DNA of 64,000 nucleotides from the NCBI RefSeq assembly GCF_014646895.1, contig NZ_BMOD01000015.1:56353-120352 (forward strand). The letters run 5' to 3'. Shown in pieces: positions 1 to 8,792 of the stretch. The notes beneath the pieces were generated by a model. The model saw nothing but the letters and a program-made list of their open reading frames with translations. It made no database searches and was not told the origin of the DNA. The stretch is from Deinococcus roseus (lineage in GTDB: Bacteria; Deinococcota; Deinococci; Deinococcales; Deinococcaceae). The position numbers and the translations under genes are program-made. Numbering within the stretch: position 1 is the stretch's first letter; every line of letters starts with the position of its first letter.

Positions 1-399
1 TGCGGTATACACCAGAACAAAGTAAACCACTGCCAGCGGGTCACTGCAACAAACATTGGCGTAAAACCAACACCATCAGACCAATGTCCCAAGTGGTATC
101 AAACATCCATTGAAGTTCAAAATTTGAATTTGGAATGTTCCAAAGTTGTCTAGATGATTCTGAAAAAACGGTGCATAACCCCCTTACTATACCGGTACAT
201 AACCCTTACATCTGTGTGACGTTCCTCCAGAGCGTTGATGGCAAGAGGCTTGTGGCCCCAGGCCCCATTGCCCAGACCATCACTGGACCCATTCTGTTTT
301 CATTGCTCCAGGTCCACTCCTCCAGGAATGAACACGAGCCCACAGAACCACCATGCTGGTGATCTGCGCTGGTCTGATGTTGCCCACCCAAGGAGACCT
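1..399. other. Gene-free left edge with operator-like palindromes
   Basis: I see no convincing gene here. Two adjacent inverted repeats sit at 116-128 (TTCAAA-A-TTTGAA) and 129-144 (TTTGGAA-TG-TTCCAAA). Further on, two imperfect copies of a CATAACCC/CTTAC block occur at 171-187 and 195-209, 24 bases apart. These could be binding sites for a regulator of the secreted-protease gene that follows, but the distance to its start (about 200 bases) and the lack of a clear -35/-10 pair leave this open. Confidence 0.35.
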
Positions 400-1719
400 A
401 TGAACCGGAACCTGTCTTTTGCTGGACTGATCTCTCTGAGCCTGCTGGCTGCCTGCTCCACCCCCAATGTGGAAGTCCAGGAACAACAACTGGACCCCCA
501 CTACATGAACTTCACCAGTCACCCCCAATTCAAACAGATGAATGTGCTGTTTGCAGGAAGCGACAAAGCCAGCACCATTCAGGCTTATGAAAAAAACGGC
601 AAATTGATGTTCCAGGGCGACCTGATGATTGCCAGTGACACAGACCATGACCGCATCTCCCAGCAGGCAGGCATTGTCACCTCCCGCCCCTGGAGCAACA
701 AAACCATTCCCTACGTGATTGATGCCAGCCTCAGCGGTCAAACCAGCCTGATCAACCAGGCCGTGAACCAGTACAACAGCACCACCAATGTGCGCTGGGT
801 GCCCAGAACCAACCAGGCCAACTATGTGCGCTTCTTCAAAGAGAATGGCTGCTGGTCTTACGTGGGCATGATTGGCGGACAGCAGAACCTCTCCCTTGGA
901 GACGGCTGTTACAGCATCGGCACCGCCCTGCACGAGATGACCCACGCTGCAGGTGCCCACCACGAACAATCCAGAACAGACCGCGACCAGTGGATCACCA
1001 TCAACTGGAACAACATCCCCACCGACTGGCACAGCCAGTTCCAGATCATCTCTGAGGCCAAGCCCTACGGTGCCTATGATTTCTACAGCATCATGCACTA
1101 CGGGCTGTACTGGGGCAACAACCTCGCCATGACCCCCAAAGTCGCTGGAATTGACTACAACCGGGTGGGCAGAGGCACCGCCCTCACTGCAACCGACGTT
1201 GCAGGGATCAACAGCATCTACCCCGGAAGCACTGGACCTGCCACCAGCATCACCAACGGCGGTGTGTACCGGGTGCAGAATGTGGGCAGCAACAAGTGCC
1301 TGGATGTGGACAACGTGTCCACCGCCAACGGAGCCAGCATCAAACAGTATGCCTGCATTGAACGCAACACCCTGTACAACCAGGATTACCGCTTCAAGCA
1401 GGTCAACACCCCAGAAGGCGTGTACTACCAGATCCAGGCCGTGCACTCGGGCAAGTGTGCCGACATCTCAGGCATCAACAAAAACGATGGGGCCAAACTG
1501 AACCAGTGGGATTGCCAGGGCAACCCTGATGATCCCTCCCTCAGAAACCAGCTGTTCAGACCTGCCCAGGTCGCCACTGCAGTCTGGCAGTTTGGCATCA
1601 AGCACTCGGGCAAGTGCCTGGATGTGCCCTCTGGCAGCACCGCCGATGTGCAACTCCAGCAGTGGACCTGCAATGCCAGCAACGCCCAGCGTTTCCGCCT
1701 GATTCCTGTCTCCCACTAA
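400..1719 (+). CDS. Astacin-like (M12A) metalloprotease lipoprotein with C-terminal ricin-type lectin domain
   Basis: A 439-residue secreted zinc endopeptidase. The chosen ATG follows AAGGAG; the open frame continues upstream without signal. The N-terminus is a lipoprotein signal ending in LAAC, so the enzyme is probably membrane-tethered on the outside. The zinc motif HEMTHAAGAHHE begins at residue 178, matching the astacin pattern HExxHxxGxxHE, and the Met-turn SIMHYG is near residue 232. From about residue 287 there is a ricin B-like region with repeated Q-x-W motifs (NQWDC, QQWTC), expected to bind carbohydrate. It stands alone, with a terminator just downstream. Substrate is not predictable; fold and catalytic class are well supported. 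Confidence 0.88.
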   Translation: MNRNLSFAGLISLSLLAACSTPNVEVQEQQLDPHYMNFTSHPQFKQMNVLFAGSDKASTIQAYEKNGKLMFQGDLMIASDTDHDRISQQAGIVTSRPWSNKTIPYVIDASLSGQTSLINQAVNQYNSTTNVRWVPRTNQANYVRFFKENGCWSYVGMIGGQQNLSLGDGCYSIGTALHEMTHAAGAHHEQSRTDRDQWITINWNNIPTDWHSQFQIISEAKPYGAYDFYSIMHYGLYWGNNLAMTPKVAGIDYNRVGRGTALTATDVAGINSIYPGSTGPATSITNGGVYRVQNVGSNKCLDVDNVSTANGASIKQYACIERNTLYNQDYRFKQVNTPEGVYYQIQAVHSGKCADISGINKNDGAKLNQWDCQGNPDDPSLRNQLFRPAQVATAVWQFGIKHSGKCLDVPSGSTADVQLQQWTCNASNAQRFRLIPVSH

Positions 1720-1747
1720 AAAACCTGCCTTCTCAACCCGTGATCAG

Positions 1748-1775
1748 AGCCCTGGAAAATCCAGGGCTTTTTGCT
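1748..1775 (+). terminator. Rho-independent terminator after the astacin-like gene
   Basis: Stem AGCCCTGGA / TCCAGGGCT with a 3-base loop, followed by a T run. Confidence 0.85.
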
Positions 1776-1853
1776 GTTGCTGGTTGTTGTGGGCTGTTGC
1801 AGGATGATCCAGTCAGAAGGTGTCCATGTTATTGTTGACAGGAGAGGTAAACC

Positions 1854-2612
1854 ATGAAAAAGATTTTGCTGCTGGGACTCTTGCTGCTGGGAAACGCACT
1901 CGCCACCACCGTGGCAGAGGTCAAGAAAAAAGGGGTGCTGGTGCTGGGCACCGACCCACAATTTCAGCCGTTTGAATTCACCAACGACAAGGGTGAAATC
2001 ATCGGTTTTGACATCGACATTGCACAGGCCATCGCTGCAGACCTTGGGGTCAAACTGGAAATCAAAAACGTGGGCTTCGGACAACTGATGCCTGGGAGCA
2101 TCACCTCCAAACGGGTGGACCTGGCGATCTCTGGCATCACCATCACAGATGAACGGGCCAAAGTGGTGTCTTTCAGCAAAACCTATTTCACCAGCGCCCA
2201 GGTGTTCATTGCCAAAAGTGGCAATCCCAAAAAGCTGAACTGGCCCCTCAAAACCCTCAAGGGAACCACCATCGGGGTGCAGGCCGGAACCACTGGTTTT
2301 TATTTCGCAGACGACACACTGAAAAAACTGGGGGCCACCCTCAAGGTGTACGATGACTTTGCTTCGGGCCTCAGCGACGTACAGAACGGACGCATTGCTG
2401 CCATGGTAGGAGACAAACCCACTGTGGATTACCTGAAAAAAGCCCGGCCTGGCCAATTCCAGCAGGTGGGAAAAGACCTGGTCTCTGAAGATTATGGCAT
2501 TGCTTTTGCCAAAAACAGCGATCTGGCAAAAGCCGCCAATGCCACCCTGGACAGGCTCAGAAAAAACGGTGAATACCAGAAACTGCTGGAAAAATGGATT
2601 GTGGCAAAATAA
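1854..2612 (+). CDS. ABC transporter substrate-binding protein, amino-acid type (SBP_bac_3)
   Basis: A 252-residue periplasmic binding protein for polar amino acids or a similar ligand. An N-terminal signal peptide (MKKILLLGLLLLGNALA) lacks a lipobox cysteine, so the product should be soluble in the periplasm. The mature start has the family pattern VLVLGTDPQFQPFEF followed by GFDIDIAQAIAADLG, and the ligand-binding core has DLAISGITITDERA. The ATG is preceded by AGGAGAGG. No permease or ATPase gene is next to it, so the transporter partners must lie elsewhere. Specificity cannot be read from the sequence. Confidence 0.9.
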   Translation: MKKILLLGLLLLGNALATTVAEVKKKGVLVLGTDPQFQPFEFTNDKGEIIGFDIDIAQAIAADLGVKLEIKNVGFGQLMPGSITSKRVDLAISGITITDERAKVVSFSKTYFTSAQVFIAKSGNPKKLNWPLKTLKGTTIGVQAGTTGFYFADDTLKKLGATLKVYDDFASGLSDVQNGRIAAMVGDKPTVDYLKKARPGQFQQVGKDLVSEDYGIAFAKNSDLAKAANATLDRLRKNGEYQKLLEKWIVAK

Positions 2613-2934
2613 AATCATCCTGAACAAACCCAGCCTGAACAAATCCAGCCCGGGGTGCAAAACCTGTTGATGTGATGACCAGCAGAACATGAAACGTGGA
2701 GCTTTTCGATCTCACGGTTTATGTTCTGGTTTGACAGAAAAACAAGAGGGTTTCTCCTGGGTTGATCTTTTCTGGAATGATCGGCTTCACAAGAAGTGCT
2801 CACTCCAACGATCAACGCATTTCATAGACAATTCTTTTCATGATGAGGGCCTGAACGGTATGTTAGGATCACCCTGGCTCAAATCAAAATGCACTGAAAA
2901 GTCTTGTACACGTTGTGAGGGCCTGAGGAGGAAA
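2613..2934. other. 322-base intergenic region
   Basis: No gene that I can support. It begins with an imperfect direct repeat CCTGAACAAA-CCAG (about 2620-2651). A possible -35 TTGACA lies near 2732 without a convincing -10. The last bases (GAGGAGGAAA) are the ribosome-binding site of the hydrolase gene that follows. Confidence 0.4.
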
Positions 2935-4563
2935 ATGATACAAAAATCAGTGTTCACAGGTGCGCTTTTTACCCTGGTTGCTTTGCTGGCAGGCTGCAAT
3001 CCACAGGTTCCCCAGATCCAGGAAGACCATGGACCTGCACCCCGTTTTGACAAACTGGCCCAGAATGCCTGCCCGTTCTTTCCAGGCACCACAGCCCCGG
3101 CCCATGTGGAATGTGGCTATGTGGTGGTCAGGGAAAACCGGAGTGATCCCGACAAAACCCGCAATGTGAAGTTGGCTGTGGCCATCATCCATCAGGATGC
3201 CTCCAAACGCTCTGCAGTGGCCACCATCAACCTGGAAGGCGGACCTGGCGGCAGCTCCGCCTGGCGGGTTCCTGTGGTTGCGAACAAAAGCAATGGCTAT
3301 TCCCAGGACTGGCTGGCAGCAGGAGATGTGGTCATCTATGACCAGCGCGGAATTGGCAAATCCCGACCTGAACTGTCCTGCCCTTACCCTGAAACCGATG
3401 GTGACTGTTTCAACAGGCTGCAGAAAATTGCAGACCTCAACCAGTACAACACCAAAAACAGCGCAGCAGACATCGCAGACATTGCCAGTGTGCTGGGGTA
3501 CAGCGCTTTAAACGTGTACGGCAGCTCTTACGGCACCCAGCTGGCCCAGCGTTTCATGCGGGACTTCCCAGCCAAAATCAGAGGGGTGGTCCTTGATGCA
3601 GTGGTGGACCCAGCTTCTCCTTTTGTGATGGATGGCTCCAGACGGTTCAATCAGTCGTTCCTGACCCTGCAAGCAGATTGCCAGAAAGATGCTGCCTGCA
3701 ACAAGGCCTATCCTGACCTGGCTGGCACCCTCAAAGCTGTTCTGAAAGATCTGGACAGCAGAAAAGTGATGGTGACCCTGCTGGATGACAAGATGCAGAC
3801 GGTCTATGACCGGGGCAAACCTTACCAGTTTCAATTGACCAGTGGGCTGTACCTCAATGCCCTGCGCCAGTTCTTTTACTCCAGAAATGTGATCCGCCGG
3901 GTGCCTTCCCTGCTTTACAGCACCAGAGACAAACACTACGAGGAACTGTCCTCCCTGCTGTACACCTTCTTTGTCCTGGAGGAAGAAGACGATTTCAGTG
4001 AAGGGGTATACAACTCGGTGATTTGCTCAGATGCCCTGCCCTTTACCAACAAGCAGGCCGGCCTGGACAGCGAAGCCCAACTGACAGAACCATTCAAGAG
4101 CTACATGACTGGCTTCCATCAGCGTTACTTTGACATCTGTGCCCAGTGGCCTGTGAAAAAATCAGACGATCAGGCAGCACAGCGCACCCCCAGTGACCTT
4201 TCCACCGTGCTTTTGTCCGGGCGTTACGATCCCATCACTCCAGAAGCCGAAGCCATTGCTGTGGCCAGTGCACTGACCCACAAACAGACCATTTACTTCC
4301 GGGCTTACAGCCATGGGGCCGTCAACTTCACCCGCAACACCACCACCGGAATGCTGGATTCCACCTGCGGCTCCACCCTGTTCCGGGATTTCCTGTTGAA
4401 CCCAGAGCAGGACCTCACCCGCCCCTGCACGGAAACCCCCCTGGAATTCATTTTGCCCTCCAGTGCCCTGCAACAGAAACTTTCTGCAAACCTGCTGGAG
4501 GACCTGAAACTGGATCCTGCTGTGCACCAGAGAGAGCCCTGGGGACCCAATCCTTTCCGGTAA
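2935..4563 (+). CDS. Secreted alpha/beta hydrolase with TAP-like C-terminus (tripeptidyl aminopeptidase type)
   Basis: A 542-residue lipoprotein (signal ending LLAGC) of the alpha/beta hydrolase fold, related to the SlpD/SlpE and tripeptidyl aminopeptidase (S33) group that trims N-terminal peptides or hydrolyses esters outside the cell. The oxyanion region LEGGPGGSS is near residue 100. The nucleophile elbow GSSYG places Ser198, the acid is Asp432 in SGRYDPITP, and the base is His460 in YSHGAVN. The ATG at 2935 has a strong GAGGAGGAAA site; the open frame extends upstream to 2689 but lacks a signal peptide there. Monocistronic, ended by a terminator. Confidence 0.87.
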   Translation: MIQKSVFTGALFTLVALLAGCNPQVPQIQEDHGPAPRFDKLAQNACPFFPGTTAPAHVECGYVVVRENRSDPDKTRNVKLAVAIIHQDASKRSAVATINLEGGPGGSSAWRVPVVANKSNGYSQDWLAAGDVVIYDQRGIGKSRPELSCPYPETDGDCFNRLQKIADLNQYNTKNSAADIADIASVLGYSALNVYGSSYGTQLAQRFMRDFPAKIRGVVLDAVVDPASPFVMDGSRRFNQSFLTLQADCQKDAACNKAYPDLAGTLKAVLKDLDSRKVMVTLLDDKMQTVYDRGKPYQFQLTSGLYLNALRQFFYSRNVIRRVPSLLYSTRDKHYEELSSLLYTFFVLEEEDDFSEGVYNSVICSDALPFTNKQAGLDSEAQLTEPFKSYMTGFHQRYFDICAQWPVKKSDDQAAQRTPSDLSTVLLSGRYDPITPEAEAIAVASALTHKQTIYFRAYSHGAVNFTRNTTTGMLDSTCGSTLFRDFLLNPEQDLTRPCTETPLEFILPSSALQQKLSANLLEDLKLDPAVHQREPWGPNPFR

Positions 4564-4591
4564 AACCACCTTCCTCTTTTCACCAAATCAG

Positions 4592-4615
4592 AAACACCCC
4601 TTGCGGGGTGTTTTT
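4592..4615 (+). terminator. Rho-independent terminator
   Basis: Stem ACACCCC / GGGGTGT with a short loop followed by TTTTTCTT; ends the hydrolase transcript. Confidence 0.88.
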
Positions 4616-4681
4616 CTTGTGGATCAATCCAGTGCTTCAACTTCAATTGATTGTCAAAACATTCTGATCAAAGGGTCTGGA

Positions 4682-5050
4682 TTACTGATCCACCCGTTCG
4701 TATTTGTGGTCCTGCAATTCCTGGTCTTTCTTGAGTTTGTAAGGATTCAAGAGGGCAATGGCACCCGCCATGATGATGAACAACGGCCAGACCCGGCCCC
4801 AGTCCAGACCGAACAGGAAAATGCTTCCCACCAGCACCAGGGGCAAACCCTGGGCAATCTTGGAACCCACACCCGGGGTATAGCCCACCTTCTGGTACTC
4901 ATCATAGGCTTTGAACCACTGGTAGGCTCCAGGGGCCAGAATGAACAGGGCCCACCAGTTGTCAAACCGGAATCCCAGTCCGAACACCAGGAAGAAAATC
5001 ACCCCAATGCCAATCAGTTTCCATGCTTCGTTTTGTTTTTGCTGTTCCAT
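4682..5050 (-). CDS. Small membrane protein, function unknown
   Basis: A 122-residue protein with four hydrophobic stretches in two pairs (IGIGVIFFLVFGLGF, WWALFILAPGAYQWF, LPLVLVGSIFLFGLDWG, VWPLFIIMAGAIALL) and charged ends (MEQQKQNEAWK; KKDQELQDHKYERVDQ). I start it at the internal ATG at 5050, preceded by a GAGGTG site, instead of the ATG at 5086. The pattern resembles small bacterial envelope proteins of the LiaF/PspC-like transmembrane type, but no diagnostic motif is present, so no function is assigned. Confidence 0.65.
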   Translation of the reverse strand: MEQQKQNEAWKLIGIGVIFFLVFGLGFRFDNWWALFILAPGAYQWFKAYDEYQKVGYTPGVGSKIAQGLPLVLVGSIFLFGLDWGRVWPLFIIMAGAIALLNPYKLKKDQELQDHKYERVDQ

Positions 5051-5130
5051 GACTGCACCTCTTCCTTCAGGATACTTCTGGGGCATCCATTCAGGTACCC
5101 TCAGAAGTCACTGCTCTGGTATGACATACG

Positions 5131-5955
5131 TCACATTCCAGGAACAGGTTGCTTCCCATCAAGGTCGGTGTACCCAAGGTCCAGAGCGACTTGCAGCACA
5201 TCGAGCGTTTTGCCCGAAAAAGCAAGTTTTTCTGCATCCCGGTACAGGGCAGAAACGGCCAGTCCCACAAACTCAGGGCTGTGGGAGTTGCTGAGGTCAA
5301 AGACTCCAGCTTTCAAGACAGATTCAGTGCGCACCAATCCTGGATGCAGGGAAAGCACCGTCACACCCTGGGGGTACAGCTCATGCGCCATGCATGCGGT
5401 CATGTGGTCACTGGCGGCTTTGGCTGCTCCGTAAGCCACCCCCATGTCCACTTTTCTGGAAGCAATGAAAGAGATGTTCACGATCAGGCCACCGCTGGAT
5501 TTCAAGAGCAGCGGAACAGCAAAACTGCTGGTGACATATTGTGCCCTCACTCCAGCATCAAACATCCTGTCCCAGCGGTTTAAGGGGGCCGTCCAGAATC
5601 CCTGCTCTTCCCAGAATTTCGTGCCGTCCCAGTAATGTTCATAGCCGCCCCAGGCATTGTTGACCAGGATGTCCAGTTGCCCCTGTTCCTGCTCGATGCG
5701 CTGCAGAACTGCACGGGTCTGCTCGTCGCTGGTGTGGTCGCACTGCAAAGGAATTCCGATTCCTCCATCAGCTTCAATCTCCTGCTGGGTGCTGCTCAAA
5801 CTGCCTGGAAGGTCCACACTGGCCTCTCCTTCATTCACAGTGCGTCCAGTGAAATACACCACTGCCCCCTGCTGGGCCAGGGCCAGCGCAATTCCTTTTC
5901 CCACACCCCGGGATGCTCCCGTCACCAGTGCCACTTTTCCTGTCAGTTCACCCAT
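5131..5955 (-). CDS. Short-chain dehydrogenase/reductase (SDR)
   Basis: A 274-residue NAD(P)-dependent oxidoreductase of the classical SDR fold. It has the cofactor motif TGASRGVGKGIA near the N-terminus, the NNAWGG motif corresponding to the family NNAG, and the active-site YGAAK pair. The start at 5955 is preceded by AGGGAGGGCATGG; the longer frame to 6081 would run through the gyrB terminator region, so I reject it. Closest in layout to the dehydrogenase/reductase SDR family member 1 type (insert between strands, RTVNEG cofactor loop suggesting NADPH). Substrate unknown. Its end lies 80 bases from the neighbouring small membrane protein. Confidence 0.88.
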   Translation of the reverse strand: MGELTGKVALVTGASRGVGKGIALALAQQGAVVYFTGRTVNEGEASVDLPGSLSSTQQEIEADGGIGIPLQCDHTSDEQTRAVLQRIEQEQGQLDILVNNAWGGYEHYWDGTKFWEEQGFWTAPLNRWDRMFDAGVRAQYVTSSFAVPLLLKSSGGLIVNISFIASRKVDMGVAYGAAKAASDHMTACMAHELYPQGVTVLSLHPGLVRTESVLKAGVFDLSNSHSPEFVGLAVSALYRDAEKLAFSGKTLDVLQVALDLGYTDLDGKQPVPGM

Positions 5956-6040
5956 ACCATGCCCTCCCTGATTTTGTTCTGTGCTTAATAAGGGTAGGTG
6001 TTTCACGTGAAAAACGAAATAAGGGGGATGGCTTAACGCA

Positions 6041-6068
6041 AAAAAATCCTCTCCCTGGCAGGGAGAGG
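6041..6068 (-). terminator. Terminator of gyrB, part of a dispersed repeat
   Basis: Inverted repeat CCTCTCCCTG / CAGGGAGAGG (6048-6068) followed on the minus strand by seven T. The bases 6059-6090 are the reverse complement of 41051-41082, so the terminator overlaps a dispersed repeat. Confidence 0.75.
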
Positions 6069-6102
6069 AAAGCGAGTGCAACGAGCGAGGTGAGGGTCAG
6101 GC

Positions 6103-8046
6103 TTAGATGTCCACCTGGGCGTACTTGGCGTTCAGCTCGATGAATTCCCGTCTGGGGGGAACTTCGGTGCCCATCAGCATGTCAAAGACCTCATGGGCAT
6201 ATTCCACGTCTTCGAGGGCCACCTGCTTGAGCATGCGGGTTTCGGGGTTCATGGTGGTTTCCCACAGCTGGTCGGGGTTCATTTCGCCCAGGCCTTTGAA
6301 GCGCTGGATCTCGAACTTCTTGCCTGCCTCGTTGGCACCATTGACCAGTTCACGCAGTTGTTCTTCGTTGTAAACGTAGGTCTCGTTGTGCTTGCCCCGT
6401 CCGGTGGTGAAACGGTACAGCGGAGGCTGGGCAATGTACAGGTGTCCCTGCTCAATCAGAGCTCGCATGTAACGGAAGAAGAAAGTCAGCAGCAGTGCAG
6501 CAATGTGACCACCGTCTTTGTCGGCGTCCGTCATGATGATGATCTTGTGGTAACGCAGGTTGGAGAGGTCAAAGTGGGCGTTGTCGCCTGTGCCTTCCAC
6601 CCCTGCACCAATGGCACTGATCATGCTGCGGATTTCGGTGTTCTTCAGGATCTTGGTCAGTTGCGCCTTCTCCACATTAAGGATCTTGCCGCGCAAAGGC
6701 AGGATGGCCTGGAAGCGGCGTTCACGGCCCAGTTTGGCAGATCCGCCTGCAGAGTCCCCTTCCACAATGTAGAGTTCAGACTCGATGGGGTCAGAAGAAG
6801 AGCAGTCTGCCAGCTTGCCTGGGAGGTCATCGCTTTCCAGGGGGTTCTGGCGGCGCACCAGATCACGGGCCTTGCGGGCCGCTTCACGGGCACGGGCGGC
6901 ATCTGCAGCCTTCTCCACGATGGTCTTGCCCACTTTGGGGTTCTCTTCCAGGTACTGGGTCAGCTTCTCGTAGACGATGCTCTGCACGGCAGTCTGGGCT
7001 TCCTGGTTGAGCAATTTCACCTTGGCCTGGGACTCGAACATGGGGTCAGAGAGTTTGACGCTGATCACGCAGTTGATGCCTTCTAAAAGGTCATCTCCGG
7101 TGGGCAGGGGGTTGCCCTGCTTGATCAGGCCCTTGCTCTTGGCGTAGTTGTTGAGCACACGGGTGTAGGCGGTCTTGAAGCCCGTCAGGTGGGTGCCACC
7201 GTCCCGGTTGGTGATCATGTTGCCGTAACAGAGGATGGTGCTGTTGTAGGCCGTGGAGTGAATGAAAGACACTTCCACTTCCACCCCTTCGAGTTCCCCT
7301 TTCATCAGGATGGGGGTTTCATAAATGAGTTTGCCTTCATGCACCAGGCTTCTGGCATAGGCTGCCACACCGCCTGCTTCATGGAATTCTTCCCGTTTGG
7401 GGGTGTCCAGGCGCTCATCGGTCAGCACAATTTTCAGGCCGGTCAGGAAGGACAGCTCACGCAAACGACGGCGCACACGGTCATAGTCGTAGTGGGCTTC
7501 AATGCCTTTGAAGTAGTTGTTGTCTGCCAGAAAGCGAACTTCGGTGCTGTAGGTCACGTCTTTGGGGGTGTTGCCCACCACTTCCAGAGGCACAGCCAGT
7601 TCGCTGTTCTCAAAGCGGATGTGGTAAAGCTTGCCGTCTTTGTTGACGTGCACATCAAAGTAAGCACTCAGGGCGTTCACAACACTGGAGCCCACCCCGT
7701 GCAGACCCCCAGAAACCTTGTAGGCATTGCTGTCAAATTTTCCCCCGGCATGCAGCTGGGTGAAGATCACTTCGATGGCAGGCTTGCCCTCATCGGGCAT
7801 GATGTCCACAGGGATACCGCGCCCGTTGTCTGTGACACCCACAGAACCGTCTTTGTACAGGGTCACGGTCACTTCATCGGCATAACCTGCCAGACCCTCA
7901 TCGATGGCATTGTCAACAATTTCAGTCAGCAGTTGATGATACCCATCAATGCCCGTACCGCCCTGAATGTACATTCCGGGACGCTCACGAACGGCTTCCA
8001 GTCCTTTCAGGACGCGAATGCTTGACGCGTTGTATTCGGTGGTCAT
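6103..8046 (-). CDS. gyrB: DNA gyrase subunit B
   Basis: A 647-residue ATPase subunit of the type II topoisomerase that introduces negative supercoils. The GHKL ATPase domain has EIVDNAIDEG, DNGRGIPVD and GGLHGVGSSVVNALS. The TOPRIM domain has YIVEGDSAGGSAK, LPLRGKILNVEKA and the metal-binding MTDADKDGGHI; the ending QRFKGLGEMNPDQLWETTMNP is the conserved C-terminal block. It lacks the large insert seen in E. coli GyrB. ParE is the only alternative; Deinococcus is known to have a single gyrase pair, favouring gyrB. A lysine-glycine pair (DKDGG) replaces the more usual DVDGA in the TOPRIM motif. AAAGGAG precedes the ATG, with a strong promoter upstream. Confidence 0.93.
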   Translation of the reverse strand: MTTEYNASSIRVLKGLEAVRERPGMYIQGGTGIDGYHQLLTEIVDNAIDEGLAGYADEVTVTLYKDGSVGVTDNGRGIPVDIMPDEGKPAIEVIFTQLHAGGKFDSNAYKVSGGLHGVGSSVVNALSAYFDVHVNKDGKLYHIRFENSELAVPLEVVGNTPKDVTYSTEVRFLADNNYFKGIEAHYDYDRVRRRLRELSFLTGLKIVLTDERLDTPKREEFHEAGGVAAYARSLVHEGKLIYETPILMKGELEGVEVEVSFIHSTAYNSTILCYGNMITNRDGGTHLTGFKTAYTRVLNNYAKSKGLIKQGNPLPTGDDLLEGINCVISVKLSDPMFESQAKVKLLNQEAQTAVQSIVYEKLTQYLEENPKVGKTIVEKAADAARAREAARKARDLVRRQNPLESDDLPGKLADCSSSDPIESELYIVEGDSAGGSAKLGRERRFQAILPLRGKILNVEKAQLTKILKNTEIRSMISAIGAGVEGTGDNAHFDLSNLRYHKIIIMTDADKDGGHIAALLLTFFFRYMRALIEQGHLYIAQPPLYRFTTGRGKHNETYVYNEEQLRELVNGANEAGKKFEIQRFKGLGEMNPDQLWETTMNPETRMLKQVALEDVEYAHEVFDMLMGTEVPPRREFIELNAKYAQVDI

Positions 8047-8100
8047 TGTGCTCCTTTTGTGGGGTGTGAAGAAGGGTAAAACTTCATCCCTAGCCTTACC

Positions 8101-8129
8101 AGTATATCAGGTAAACCGTAACTTGGCAA
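8101..8129 (-). promoter_or_regulatory. gyrB promoter
   Basis: On the minus strand, TTGCCA (8124-8129) and TATACT (8101-8106) are separated by 17 bases, about 55 bases before the gyrB start codon. Confidence 0.75.
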
Positions 8130-8300
8130 ATTTTTTTCTGCTATCAACGTAATAAACTGCATCAATTTCACCGATCATCCAATGAGAAAAATGATGTTCC
8201 AGAAAATAAAAAAGGAGCCACTCCTCTGGGAACAACACCCGTCCGATCATGGACCACCCATCCACTGAAGATTCTGTTCTCAGCGAAGTGAGACAGCATC

Positions 8301-8328
8301 AAAAACAGCAGTGCTCAAAACACTGCTG
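8301..8328 (-). terminator. Rho-independent terminator
   Basis: Stem CAGCAGTG / CACTGCTG around a 7-base loop; five T follow on the minus strand. Confidence 0.85.
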
Positions 8329-8352
8329 CTCACAAACATCCCGGTTTGAACA

Positions 8353-8721
8353 TCAGCGCATGCGGTCCCGGACTTCTGCCAGGGTTTCTTCAAAGGCATC
8401 CAGAAAAGCCTCTTCCAGCATGTGGTCTCGCACCAGATCAATGTCATCGGTGGCCAGCAATTTGGTCCAGCGCACCCGTGCCCCATAAGCCCGGTACACA
8501 TTGCCTTTGCCTGCAATGTAGCGTGCTGCAAACTCCACAGCTTCTCTGGGGTCGCGGGTGGGGGCAATGGTCATGTCGTTGCGCAAACCCCCATCGTCGT
8601 TGACCAGAGAGCAGGTGACCTCGATGCGTTGCCCTCTCAGGTTCAGGAACACCTGATCCACCCTCCACATGCTGGTGGCCCGGATGGGTCTGACGTGCTG
8701 CTGGTGTTTTCTTCTTGCCAT
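8353..8721 (-). CDS. Conserved hypothetical protein
   Basis: A 122-residue soluble protein starting MARRKHQQHVRPIRATSMW. I prefer this ATG at 8721 to the one at 8733 because the basic start is typical, although no strong ribosome-binding site is visible. It contains a mixed alpha/beta middle (VFLNLRGQRIEVTCSLVNDD) and an acidic helical end (EEAFLDAFEETLAEVRDRM). No catalytic motif is recognisable. It has its own terminator and may be co-transcribed from an upstream promoter past the buk terminator. Confidence 0.65.
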   Translation of the reverse strand: MARRKHQQHVRPIRATSMWRVDQVFLNLRGQRIEVTCSLVNDDGGLRNDMTIAPTRDPREAVEFAARYIAGKGNVYRAYGARVRWTKLLATDDIDLVRDHMLEEAFLDAFEETLAEVRDRMR

Positions 8722-8731
8722 GCTCACCCAC

Positions 8732-8757
8732 AAAAAAAGCGAGGCGGATGTCCTCGC
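8732..8757 (-). terminator. Terminator of buk
   Basis: Stem GCGAGG / CCTCGC with a 7-base loop and seven T on the minus strand. Confidence 0.82.
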
Positions 8758-8792
8758 TCAGAAGTTCACTTTAGCAGATGTGCTGCTCCAGA

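Larger units (their letters stand above)
8047..8352. other. 306-base intergenic region between gyrB and the next minus-strand gene
   Basis: It holds the gyrB promoter at 8101-8129, an AT-rich block at 8130-8215 with no gene, and a terminator for the upstream minus-strand gene at 8301-8328. I see nothing else. Confidence 0.6.

Noticed and set aside
280..1446. Long minus-strand open frame opposite the astacin-like gene
   Set aside because: Amino-acid composition (His/Val/Gly rich) is typical of the shadow of a GC-biased gene; the plus strand has clear zinc motifs.
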